Made by a program: the position numbers and the translations under genes
Shown: positions 8,919-16,259 of the stretch, piece after piece
Layout of the letters: every line of letters starts with the position of its first letter
How positions within the stretch are numbered: the stretch's first letter is position 1
Notes under the pieces: generated by a model
What the model was told of the DNA's origin: nothing
The model's database searches: none
What the model saw: the letters and a program-made list of their open reading frames with translations, nothing else
NCBI GenBank assembly: GCA_041725955.1
Contig: JBGRQE010000055.1
Location: forward strand, 1-24,016
DNA length: 24,016 nt
Reading direction: 5' to 3'
Source of the DNA: JBGRPZ01 sp041725955
GTDB taxonomy: Bacteria; Bacteroidota; Bacteroidia; Bacteroidales; JBGRPZ01

Positions 8919-10193
8919 TCATTTGCTATAGAAAAACAGCTTATACTTTTGATTTTCTTCCTTCTTATCCAAATCAATATTTATGGTACTTTCTTTCTTT
9001 AAGGCATATCTATAATCCTTAATGCATAATTTCTTGCCATAAACCGGGTAATAAAAATAGGTAGGAGTAATATCTTCTGCTTTAATATTATAATAATACT
9101 GATTTTCAACTTCTTCTTTCTGATAAGAATCTTCAACAGGAAAAATAATACTTCTTTTACTTATATTTTTTTTGTCGTCATACTCTATATGAATAGTATC
9201 TAAGGGCTCCCAATAATTATCAAAATAGAATGAATACCCAGTCATAGAACCATCATCTCCTGTTTCAAATAATTCGCGTTTATCTGCCATACAACTTACC
9301 TCGAAAGGAGAGTATGGATCATAGTTAAAAAGATAGTTTACAAATTCGTATTTCCCTGAATTTGGAACACTTTTATCTGCATTATTTTTTTGAAATGACC
9401 TGATTATTTTCCAAGTATCTTCCTGTTTCTCACTTAAATCAGAAGAATAAAAACCTCTATTATCTACAAAAAAATCGCGTCGTTGAATAAGAGTTTTATC
9501 TTTATCAAAAATAGTATAATATATTTGTTGAAGAACATTGTTTGCGGAAGCACGATATTTTTGACGCTCATAAAGCACCCAATTATCTTTCTGAAAGTTC
9601 CAATGAAAATATTCGCATTGTTTACAATTCCCTTGATCATCATATAAGTAAGTTACCCTCAATTTGGGTTTATATCTTGCTTGCTGCCAATCTCGAATTC
9701 TTAGGGTATATGATTTTAAGCAATTATCTTTGTCATAATCAAGATCATACTTAATTCTTCTAACATCATTAGAATGCGTATAATGTTCTGTAAAAACAAC
9801 AGAATCAATAGCCTTAGTATAATAGTATTTATAACTAATTCTATGATTTGGCTTGTCTGTAAACCTATCAACTTGATATAATCTACCATTGTAATCATAA
9901 TGAAAACGACGGATATCAATGACATTATTATAAGAATCCTTATTTTCAACCTCTACAATACTATCTAAAGAACATGAATATTTTTCATATTTATAGATTA
10001 ATGGCAATCGAATATTAAGTTCGTCAAGGTATGCATAAGTACACAATTTAGGAACCTCATCAAACTGCATATACAAAGAGGTAGCATTAATAATGCTATT
10101 ATCCGAATTTTTATACTCATCCCTAGTAAAATGCTGTGCCCTAACATGTATTAAACACATGCATGCAAAAAACAAAAAATACAACTTTTTCAT
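8919..10193 (-). CDS. Secreted tyrosine-rich protein related to its downstream neighbour, no sorting domain
   Basis: No known function is recognised. The 424-residue product has a signal peptide (MKKLYFLFFACMCLIHVRAQ) ending in the same AQ cleavage style as its neighbour, then Tyr/Asp-rich repeats of the same flavour (FHYDYNGRLYQVDRF, VTYLYDDQGNCKQCEYF). Unlike the neighbour it has no YPNP-type T9SS tail; it ends in a charged, Lys-rich stretch and KYKLFFYSK, so it may stay in the periplasm or use another route. The shared leader style, composition, repeat pattern and tandem order suggest the two genes arose by duplication with loss or gain of the sorting tail. This is judged by eye; an alignment would settle it. 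A promoter-like box lies about 65 bp upstream. Confidence 0.65.
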   Translation of the reverse strand: MKKLYFLFFACMCLIHVRAQHFTRDEYKNSDNSIINATSLYMQFDEVPKLCTYAYLDELNIRLPLIYKYEKYSCSLDSIVEVENKDSYNNVIDIRRFHYDYNGRLYQVDRFTDKPNHRISYKYYYTKAIDSVVFTEHYTHSNDVRRIKYDLDYDKDNCLKSYTLRIRDWQQARYKPKLRVTYLYDDQGNCKQCEYFHWNFQKDNWVLYERQKYRASANNVLQQIYYTIFDKDKTLIQRRDFFVDNRGFYSSDLSEKQEDTWKIIRSFQKNNADKSVPNSGKYEFVNYLFNYDPYSPFEVSCMADKRELFETGDDGSMTGYSFYFDNYWEPLDTIHIEYDDKKNISKRSIIFPVEDSYQKEEVENQYYYNIKAEDITPTYFYYPVYGKKLCIKDYRYALKKESTINIDLDKKEENQKYKLFFYSK

Positions 10194-10256
10194 ACGTAAT
10201 TTATTGAATGATAATCCTAAATAGAAAATTCTACTTTAGCCCAAAGCTTAGATAAA

Positions 10257-10264
10257 CAAATTTA
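10257..10264 (-). promoter_or_regulatory. Possible Bacteroidota -7 box upstream of the 8919-10193 gene
   Basis: CAAATTTA on the + strand reads TAAATTTG on the - strand, matching TAnnTTTG. It sits 64 bp before the ATG. No good -33 TTTG is visible at the usual distance, so the call is weak. Confidence 0.3.
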
Positions 10265-10366
10265 AGTTTTTTATAGTAGTAGACTAAATACACAATACTA
10301 ATTATTGCTATTTTAAAAACTATCTGATCTTAAACCAATCCATAAAATAGACCTTCTTTCATATGG

Positions 10367-10450
10367 TACCTTAAATTACTCTCTCTATTACCTTAAATTA
10401 CCATCAACCTTACCCTTGATTAAATGAATACTCCCTTAGTATTGGATAAA
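10367..10450. repeat. Degenerate 22-bp repeats leading into the clean array
   Basis: TACCTTAAATTAC occurs at 10367 and again at 10389, exactly 22 bp apart. An 18-bp TACCC segment (10411-10428) follows, then a diverged unit at 10429-10450 (TACTCCCTTAGTATTGGATAAA) that lines up with the clean unit starting at 10451. The same period and the TACC phase suggest decayed copies of the array. Confidence 0.6.
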
Positions 10451-10626
10451 TACCTCCTAGGTTTCGAACAAATACCTCCTAGGTTTCGGACAAATACCTC
10501 CTAGGTTTCGGACAAATACCTCCTAGGTTTTGGACGAATACCTCCTAGGTTTTGGACGAATACCTCCTAGGTTTTGGACGAATACCTCCTAGGTTTTGAA
10601 CGAACACCTCCTAGGTTTTTTACCTA
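10451..10626. repeat. 22-bp tandem repeat array, eight contiguous copies
   Basis: Units start at 10451, 10473, 10495, 10517, 10539, 10561, 10583 and 10605. The constant core is ACCTCCTAGGTTT; the variable tail runs from CGAACAAA and CGGACAAA in the first three copies through TGGACGAA in the next three to TGAACGAA, and the last copy starts with C and decays at its 3' end. Each unit holds the palindrome CCTAGG. The period is not a multiple of three, so the array is not a coding repeat, and there are no spacers, so it is not a CRISPR array. On the + strand the core ACCTCCT equals the anti-Shine-Dalgarno heptamer of 16S rRNA; on the - strand it reads AGGAGGT. Function unknown. Confidence 0.95.
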
Positions 10627-10790
10627 CAAGCATTATCTTCGATCTAAAAGAGAGGTAATAGGGCATATTAAAGGTAGTTATGTGCAAGTAGTACGAAGGG
10701 ATGATTTCTGCTAATCTTAATAATTGAAATGAAGTACAAATTATTGTATTTTTTCTTAAAATCTGATATAAGAAGCTCAAAATTACAACT
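10627..10790. other. Non-coding stretch between the repeat array and the rocD terminator
   Basis: Nothing gene-like was seen. One weak + strand hairpin, TACAA/TTGTA with loop ATTA (10735-10748), is followed by a T-rich run and could end a + strand transcript crossing the repeat array, but the stem is only 5 bp. An open frame on the - strand (10858 to 10589) spans both this stretch and the rocD terminator hairpin and shows no recognisable protein features. Confidence 0.4.
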
Positions 10791-10792
10791 AT

Positions 10793-10843
10793 AAAAAAAC
10801 CCGCAACTCCCGATTCTATTTTCAAGAACCATAAAGTTGCGGG
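10793..10843 (-). terminator. Rho-independent terminator of rocD
   Basis: On the - strand, CCCGCAACT (10843-10835) pairs with AGTTGCGGG (10808-10800) as a perfect 9-bp GC-rich stem, followed at once by seven T (10799-10793). The loop is 26 nt. It lies about 50 bp past the rocD stop. Confidence 0.8.
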
Positions 10844-10890
10844 CGGAGGCTTGTCCATTTATTAAAATGGAAAAGAAAATATTGTTATTC

Positions 10891-12111
10891 TTACATAGAA
10901 AGAATAGATTTTTTAATAACAGCTATAGCTTCCATTAGTTCTTCTTCACTGATAACCAATGGAGGAGCGAAGCGAATAATATGATCGTGAGTAGGTTTTG
11001 CAAGAAGACCATTTTCGGCCATTTTTACACATACATCCCAGGCAAATTTGCCATTGGTAGGTTTGATAACAACTGCATTCAACAAACCTTTACCTCTTAC
11101 GATTTCAATCATAGGACTATCAATCTTCGCAATTTCTTCACGGAAGATTTTTCCTAATCTTTCAGCTCTTTCGGCTAACTTTTCGTCTTTAACTACTTCC
11201 AAAGCAGCCATAGCAACTTTTGCAGCAATTGGGTTACCACCAAAGGTAGAACCATGCTCACCTGGTTTGATACAAAGCATAATATCATCATCTGCTAAAA
11301 CTGCAGAGATTGGATAAACACCACCAGAAAGAGCTTTACCTAGAATCAATACGTCTGGACGTATTCCTTCATGGTCAACAGCTAATAATTTACCAGTACG
11401 AGCAATACCTGTTTGAACCTCATCAGCAATAAACAAAACATTCTTCGCTTGACAAAGCTCATAAGCTTTTCTTAAATAACCATCTTCAGGAACATATACT
11501 CCTGCTTCACCTTGAATAGGCTCAACAAGGAAACCTGCAACATTTGGATCTTCCAAAGCTTTTTCCAAAGCAGGAATATCGTTATAAGGAACTATTTCAA
11601 AACCCTCGGTATAAGGGCCATATCCAGCTTTCGCTTCAGGATCTGTAGACATTGAAATAATTGTTACAGTACGTCCGTGGAAGTTATTCTCACAAACTAC
11701 AATCTTAGCCTTGTTTTCAGGAATACCTTTTTTCATGTATCCCCACTTACGGGTTAATTTAATTGCAGTTTCATCGCCCTCGGCACCTGAGTTCATTGGA
11801 AGAATCTTATCATATCCAAAATACTCAGTTACATATTTTTCATATACCCCCAAACAATCGTTATAAAAAGCTCTAGAAGTAAGAGTAAGCGTTTGCGCTT
11901 GCTCGGTAAGAGCACCTATAATTTTTGGATGACAATGACCTTGGTTAACGGCAGAATAAGCACTCAAAAAGTCAAAGTATTCTTTTCCTTCCACATCCCA
12001 AACCTTTGCTCCTTGACCCTTGGAGAGAACTACTGGTAGTGGATGATAATTATGAGCTCCGTATTTATCTTCCAACTCAATTGCCTTCTGTGAAGTCATT
12101 TTTTCCACCAT
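10891..12111 (-). CDS. rocD: Ornithine--oxo-acid aminotransferase
   Basis: A PLP-dependent class III aminotransferase of 406 residues, normal for ornithine aminotransferase. It moves the delta-amino group of ornithine to 2-oxoglutarate, giving glutamate-5-semialdehyde and glutamate, and links arginine/ornithine breakdown with proline and glutamate. Visible features: N-terminal KYGAHNYHPLPVVLSKGQGA, the substrate-end motif typical of this enzyme; FLSAYSAVNQGHCHPKI (48-64); phosphate-binding MNSGAEGDETA (106-116); FHGRT (144-148); DEVQTG (230-235) with the cofactor-contacting D230; Schiff-base lysine K259 in LGKALSGGVYP; and STFGGNP. An internal Met at residue 5 is an alternative start. The gene has its own promoter and terminator, so it is probably monocistronic. 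Confidence 0.95.
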   Translation of the reverse strand: MVEKMTSQKAIELEDKYGAHNYHPLPVVLSKGQGAKVWDVEGKEYFDFLSAYSAVNQGHCHPKIIGALTEQAQTLTLTSRAFYNDCLGVYEKYVTEYFGYDKILPMNSGAEGDETAIKLTRKWGYMKKGIPENKAKIVVCENNFHGRTVTIISMSTDPEAKAGYGPYTEGFEIVPYNDIPALEKALEDPNVAGFLVEPIQGEAGVYVPEDGYLRKAYELCQAKNVLFIADEVQTGIARTGKLLAVDHEGIRPDVLILGKALSGGVYPISAVLADDDIMLCIKPGEHGSTFGGNPIAAKVAMAALEVVKDEKLAERAERLGKIFREEIAKIDSPMIEIVRGKGLLNAVVIKPTNGKFAWDVCVKMAENGLLAKPTHDHIIRFAPPLVISEEELMEAIAVIKKSILSM

Positions 12112-12241
12112 GTCTTTTTAGATTAAAAAATTTAACAAACTGTTACATCCTGTCAGACTGAAATAACAAAATCAGGAAGATCTTGTGAGGAAAATTTCAG
12201 CCTTAAGCTAAAAATGGTTTTGCCCCATTAATTTGCGAAAG

Positions 12242-12272
12242 CAAAGATAATCGAATTTATAATTTATCAAAA
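12242..12272 (-). promoter_or_regulatory. Promoter of rocD, Bacteroidota sigma type
   Basis: On the - strand TTTTG (12272-12268) is followed after 18 nt by TATCTTTG (12249-12242), a perfect TAnnTTTG -7 box with a matching -33 element. Transcription from here would give a leader of roughly 120 nt before the rocD ATG. Confidence 0.7.
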
Positions 12273-12294
12273 TTATTATAGGTGTTTCTTAGCA

Positions 12295-13521
12295 CTAAAT
12301 TCCTTGAAAGAAACGATTTGTAGCACCCATCTCCGATTTCACATAATTGCGGGCTTCTTTACTAACGCCAAGTAATAATTCAGGATTGTTACGAAAGGTC
12401 TCAATAGTGCAAATTAAATCCTCAACAGTTTTATAAGAGTATGCAATTTTATTTTCAACCATATAATTTGCCTCACGAAAAGCCTTATACTTTGGACCAA
12501 TTAAAATAGGCATTCCATATACTGCAGCCTCAAGTGTATTATGAATTCCTACTCCAAATCCGCCGCCAATATAAGCAAGCTGACCAAATCGATAAATTTT
12601 TGACAAAAAGCCTATTGCATCAATAACCAGTACACGACACTTTGACACCGACTCTGGAGTTGCTTTAGAATACAGAACACATTCATCTTTATACAAAGAT
12701 TCAATAGAATTTAAATGACCTGAATGTATTTCATGAGGAACCAATATCAATTTAAAGTTATCAGGAAACCTTTGCAAAACTTCTTTTAAATTCTCTTCAT
12801 CTTTAGGCCAGGTACTTCCACAAACCACAGTAAAGTTATTCTTTACAAATTGTTCGATTAAAGGATAATCGGCCTCTTGTTTAACAATATCAGAAACGCG
12901 GTCGAAACGAGTGTCTCCACTAATACTTACCTGCTTAATACCGATTGAATGCAACAACTGAAGAGATTCGGTATCTTGTACAAAAAAATGACTCACCTTT
13001 TTCAGGTATTTACGAAACCAAAAACCATAAGGTTTAAAAAAGTGCTGCGATTTTCGAAACTTTGCCGATACTATATATAAAGGTATATCTCTGGATTTAA
13101 GACCAGAAATATAATTCATCCAAAACTCATATTTAATGAAAACAGCAAACCTAGGATTTACGATATCCAAAAACCTTCTTACATTTGAAGGAGTATCTAT
13201 AGGTAGATAATATATGTAATCTGCTCCACTAAAATTTTTTCGTATTTCAAAACCTGAAGGGGAAAAAAACGTAAGAAGGATTTCGCATTCCGGATATTCA
13301 GCTCTACAGCGCTCAATTATAGGCCTTCCCTGCTCAAATTCACCCAAGCTTGCTGCATGAAACCAAATTATCGAATCACCATCATCAATATCTTCTTGCA
13401 GACGCTTAAAAATATCTTTCCTTCCTCTAACCCACAAACGCGCCTTTTCGTTCCATAAAGAAGCGAGGCGAATAGCTCCACTATAAGCTGCTACAGAAGC
13501 ATTATACAATAAATTCATCAT
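12295..13521 (-). CDS. waaA: 3-deoxy-D-manno-octulosonic acid (Kdo) transferase
   Basis: A GT30-family glycosyltransferase of 408 residues that moves Kdo from CMP-Kdo to lipid A precursor at the inner membrane, the first step of LPS core assembly. Visible features: an N-terminal membrane-associated stretch (residues 1-22); IIWFHAASLGEFEQGRPII (51-69), where the conserved SxGE glutamate E61 is the expected catalytic base; LLTFFSPSGFE (82-92); IKYEFWMNYI (129-138); VCGSTWPKDEE at the start of the C-terminal Rossmann domain; the HEIH segment; and the CMP-Kdo-binding IGGGFGVGIHNTLEAAVYGMP region followed by IGPKYKAF. It lies 32 bp downstream of the 13554-14318 gene on the same strand and may share its promoter. 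No clear terminator was seen before rocD's promoter. Confidence 0.95.
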   Translation of the reverse strand: MMNLLYNASVAAYSGAIRLASLWNEKARLWVRGRKDIFKRLQEDIDDGDSIIWFHAASLGEFEQGRPIIERCRAEYPECEILLTFFSPSGFEIRKNFSGADYIYYLPIDTPSNVRRFLDIVNPRFAVFIKYEFWMNYISGLKSRDIPLYIVSAKFRKSQHFFKPYGFWFRKYLKKVSHFFVQDTESLQLLHSIGIKQVSISGDTRFDRVSDIVKQEADYPLIEQFVKNNFTVVCGSTWPKDEENLKEVLQRFPDNFKLILVPHEIHSGHLNSIESLYKDECVLYSKATPESVSKCRVLVIDAIGFLSKIYRFGQLAYIGGGFGVGIHNTLEAAVYGMPILIGPKYKAFREANYMVENKIAYSYKTVEDLICTIETFRNNPELLLGVSKEARNYVKSEMGATNRFFQGI

Positions 13522-13553
13522 TTTTGGTGATTGATGTTTTATGATTCAATATC

Positions 13554-14318
13554 TTAATGATAATAATAATCTTTCACTTTCTTTTTAAACGGGAACATCC
13601 ACTTAAGTTTTATACCCATATAAATATCTGTATAACTCTTGGTATCTTTTTTTTGTAATACCATATCATATTTTCGCAAACTTTTAGAAAAGTTCTCCTT
13701 TACCTCAAACTCAACAATAAAGTTTCGTAAATTATCATCACCAAAATTTACATATCCAATAGATTGAGAAGTTACAAATCCACCCCGAAGCTGATCATAC
13801 ACTTTGGCATAGTCATTGCGTAACTGAGGAACGGCATCTTCTTCACCCTTAATACGGAAAAAACTCTCCATATATCCTGCCCCTAGGTTTAAAAAGAAAC
13901 CACATTCCTTATTTTTCTTCATTGGAATTAAAATCTTACCAACCTTAAACATAAAAGAATACGAACGCATTGACACATCAATAGCAGCATTTGCCCCACT
14001 ATTATCAAGAATCAATCCGTTTTTGGTAATAAGATTTGGGAAAACAGTAAGATAGTTCTTTACTTTATCTGAAAAAGCATATGAAAATTCCAAATCATAC
14101 ATAAAATTCTTTCGATCTTTAAGTAAGAAACCTCCACCAGCAACCAAGCCACTATTTACAGCTTCTCCGCGATCGCCAGAAACCCAATTATATCCAACAT
14201 CAAAATGTACAGCAGGTATAATTATTCTATTGTCTTTTTTTTCATTTTCTTGAGCCAAAAGCCCTCCCCCTAAACAAAAAAACACCACTATAAATGCAAA
14301 TAAGTTTCCTAATTTCAT
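13554..14318 (-). CDS. Predicted outer-membrane beta-barrel protein, unknown function
   Basis: The frame is open to an ATG at 14357, but the ATG at 14318 is preferred: it begins a clean signal peptide (MKLGNLFAFIVVFFCLGGGLLAQ), and a promoter -7 box at 14340-14347 lies inside the longer version. The 254-residue product then alternates hydrophobic and polar residues in strand-like blocks separated by Gly and Asn (HFDVGYNWVSGDR, FMYDLEFSYAFSDKV, FFLNLGAGYMESFF, FIVEFEVKENF, DIYMGIKLKWMFPF), as in small outer-membrane barrels. It ends in KKKVKDYYYH, not the usual final aromatic strand, so the barrel call is tentative. It precedes waaA by 32 bp, which fits an envelope role. Confidence 0.6.
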   Translation of the reverse strand: MKLGNLFAFIVVFFCLGGGLLAQENEKKDNRIIIPAVHFDVGYNWVSGDRGEAVNSGLVAGGGFLLKDRKNFMYDLEFSYAFSDKVKNYLTVFPNLITKNGLILDNSGANAAIDVSMRSYSFMFKVGKILIPMKKNKECGFFLNLGAGYMESFFRIKGEEDAVPQLRNDYAKVYDQLRGGFVTSQSIGYVNFGDDNLRNFIVEFEVKENFSKSLRKYDMVLQKKDTKSYTDIYMGIKLKWMFPFKKKVKDYYYH

Positions 14319-14339
14319 AAGCCCTAAATTTGATTCAGG

Positions 14340-14347
14340 CAAATATA
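14340..14347 (-). promoter_or_regulatory. Possible -7 box for the barrel protein/waaA unit
   Basis: CAAATATA on the + strand reads TATATTTG on the - strand (TAnnTTTG). It is 21 bp before the chosen ATG at 14318. The -33 element is not convincing. Confidence 0.4.
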
Positions 14348-14357
14348 GTAAAATCAA

Positions 14358-14650
14358 ACAAGCACCCTAATCTTCATATTTAGTTTACTTTAGTTTAGGC
14401 GGGAATGACCCTTTCGAAAACATTTTTGCATCAAATAATCTGAATAAATTTCAGTTTAATTAAAGATAGAAAGGAAATTTACTTATCATTTTTCTAAGAA
14501 GAAAAATCTTAGAAAGAAAACATTAAGTTCATAAAAACAAATCAGCAAAGTAAAACAAACAGAGAATATTTCTAGCTTAGAAAACTAAAGTGAAAAAACA
14601 GGGGGAAAAAGCTAAATAAGCAACAGATCAGCTCTCAAAAAGCTTTCTTA
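14358..14650. other. Intergenic region between divergent genes
   Basis: No gene was seen. It separates the - strand barrel/waaA unit from the + strand YicC operon and is very A-rich on the + strand (14540-14630). The one clear structure is the hairpin at 14491-14515, listed separately. Confidence 0.5.
14491..14515. repeat. Perfect 9-bp inverted repeat between divergent promoters
   Basis: TTTCTAAGA (14491-14499) and TCTTAGAAA (14507-14515) are perfect complements around a 7-nt A-rich loop. There is no T tract on either side, so it does not look like a terminator. Its place between divergent genes would suit an operator, but no regulator gene lies next to it. Confidence 0.5.
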
Positions 14651-14681
14651 TTGAAATACTAAAGCGTGTTTTATATCTTTG
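14651..14681 (+). promoter_or_regulatory. Promoter of the YicC-gmk-nadD unit
   Basis: TTG at 14651-14653 is followed after 20 nt by TATCTTTG at 14674-14681, a perfect TAnnTTTG -7 box. The ATG follows 19 nt later, so the leader is very short. Confidence 0.7.
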
Positions 14682-14700
14682 CTTCTTAAAATACAACGAA

Positions 14701-15576
14701 ATGATGAAATCCATGACGGGTTTTGGTAAAACTGAACTTCAAGTAAATAACAAGAAGATTAGTATCGAAATCAAAACTCTTAACAGTAAACAAATCGATA
14801 TTAGCACCCGAGTACCGGTTATATATAAAGAAAAAGAACTAGAATTACGTAAATTACTTTCTCAAAAACTCTTAAGGGGTAAAATTGAACTTAGTATATA
14901 TATTGAAAGAACAGGAGAATCTTCAAACTTCACTTTTAATAAAGCCTTAGCAAAAAGCTATTATGAAGAACTAAAAGACTTGTCTGAAGACATCCATCAA
15001 CAAAATTTCAATAACTATCTTCCTATTATAATTAAGCTTCCAGATGTAATGAAGCCAGAAATAGAAAAGCTGAACCCTGAGGAATGGAAGAATATCGAAT
15101 CTTCGGCAATAGCAGCTATTGCTTCTGTAGACAAGTTCAGAATGGAAGAAGGTAAGGTTTTAGAAAATGACTTTAACGAAAGAATTCAGACGATTAAAGA
15201 CTTATTAAAACTAGTTGAGCCTCACGAAAAAGAAAGAATAAACACCTTACGTGTAAGAATACAGAAAAACCTCAGCGAAATCATCGAAGAGAATAAATTC
15301 GACAAAAATCGCTTTGAACAAGAACTTCTTTATTATATCGAAAAGCTTGACATCACAGAAGAAAAGGTGAGGTTAACCAATCATTGCGAATACTTTATTG
15401 CCACTATGAAGGAATTGGATTCGCCAGGGAAAAAACTTTCCTTTATTTCACAAGAAATAGGTAGAGAAATCAATACTCTTGGATCTAAGGCTAACAATGC
15501 AGAAATCCAGAAAATTGTTGTTCAGATGAAAGATGAACTAGAGAAAATCAAAGAGCAACTATTTAATATTCTGTAA
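14701..15576 (+). CDS. YicC/YloC family endoribonuclease
   Basis: A 291-residue protein with both family ends intact. The N-terminal domain begins MMKSMTGFGKTE and continues into the SIEIKTLNSKQIDIS strand, the signature of YicC_N. The C-terminal DUF1732 domain contains FEQELLYYIEKLDITEE, then FISQEIGREINTLGSKANNA and a VVQMKDELEKIKEQ helix. E. coli YicC is reported to act as an endoribonuclease affecting the small RNA RyhB; the role in Bacteroidota is not established. A second ATG (14704) could also serve as start. Placement just before gmk is a widespread bacterial arrangement and supports the assignment. A 112-bp gap with an 8-bp inverted repeat (15616-15623 with 15655-15662) separates it from gmk. 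Confidence 0.92.
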   Translation: MMKSMTGFGKTELQVNNKKISIEIKTLNSKQIDISTRVPVIYKEKELELRKLLSQKLLRGKIELSIYIERTGESSNFTFNKALAKSYYEELKDLSEDIHQQNFNNYLPIIIKLPDVMKPEIEKLNPEEWKNIESSAIAAIASVDKFRMEEGKVLENDFNERIQTIKDLLKLVEPHEKERINTLRVRIQKNLSEIIEENKFDKNRFEQELLYYIEKLDITEEKVRLTNHCEYFIATMKELDSPGKKLSFISQEIGREINTLGSKANNAEIQKIVVQMKDELEKIKEQLFNIL

Positions 15577-15688
15577 TCGCTTAACAAGAAAGCAATTTAA
15601 AAATAGAATAGTTTATTACGAGTAAAATAGTACGTTAAAAATATTCAACTAATCACTCGTAAAAGATTTACAATGATTTAGTACATTT

Positions 15689-16258
15689 ATGAAAGGAAAG
15701 TTAATAATTTTCTGTGCTCCTAGTGGAACAGGAAAAACAACTATAATCAAAGATCTTATGCAGAGAATTCCAGAACTGGCATTCTCTGTTTCTGCAACAA
15801 GTCGCCAAGCTCGTGAAGGAGAGCTTCATGGAAAAGATTACTATTTTCTTACTGCTGAAGAGTTTAAGACTAAAATCAAGCAGGATGAATTTCTGGAATA
15901 TGAAGAGGTTTATACTGATCAGTTCTATGGAACACTAAATGAAGAAGTAAGAAGATTATGGAATCAAGGCAAGCATGTTATCTTCGACCTTGATGTTCTT
16001 GGAGGTATGAATTTAAAAAAACAACTTCAGGATCGTGTTTTGGCAATTTTTGTTAAACCTCCTTCAATAGACGAATTAAAAAGTCGACTAATAGGAAGAG
16101 GAACAGAAAATGAAGAAAGTTTAAACAAAAGATTGGGAAGAGCAGAGGAAGAACTTTCAAAAGAAAAACATTTTGATATTACTGTAGTCAACGACAATTT
16201 AGAAAAAGCTCAGGAAGAAGCCTATAAAATTGTTTCTGACTTCTTAACTCAAGAATAA
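15689..16258 (+). CDS. gmk: Guanylate kinase
   Basis: A 189-residue cytosolic P-loop kinase of normal length that converts GMP and ATP to GDP and ADP. The Walker A loop APSGTGKTT lies at residues 10-18. The GMP-binding part follows: SVSATSRQAREGELHGKDYYF (the family's 'TTR.pR.gE.dG.dYyF' pattern), then EEF..... FLEYEEVYTDQFYGT. HVIFDLDVLGGMNLK is the Walker B-like strand (family usual 'DiDvqGa'), and RLIGRGTENEESLNKRL is the lid, with its arginines. nadD follows after a single base, so the two are translated from one message. Confidence 0.96.
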   Translation: MKGKLIIFCAPSGTGKTTIIKDLMQRIPELAFSVSATSRQAREGELHGKDYYFLTAEEFKTKIKQDEFLEYEEVYTDQFYGTLNEEVRRLWNQGKHVIFDLDVLGGMNLKKQLQDRVLAIFVKPPSIDELKSRLIGRGTENEESLNKRLGRAEEELSKEKHFDITVVNDNLEKAQEEAYKIVSDFLTQE

Positions 16259-16259
16259 T

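Noticed and set aside
10451..10626. Repeat array considered as a CRISPR array
   Set aside because: Units are contiguous 22-mers with no unique spacers and there are no cas genes in the window.
10589..10858. Open frame of 89 codons on the - strand over the rocD terminator and repeat edge
   Set aside because: It runs through the terminator stem and into the repeat array, has no signal peptide or known motif, and its 5' end is inside the rocD trailer.
11048..11317. Open frame of 89 codons on the + strand inside rocD
   Set aside because: It is antisense to the strongly conserved rocD gene and shows no protein features of its own.
14319..14357. Longer start for the barrel protein at 14357
   Set aside because: The extra 13 residues precede a clean signal peptide and the promoter -7 box at 14340-14347 lies within them.
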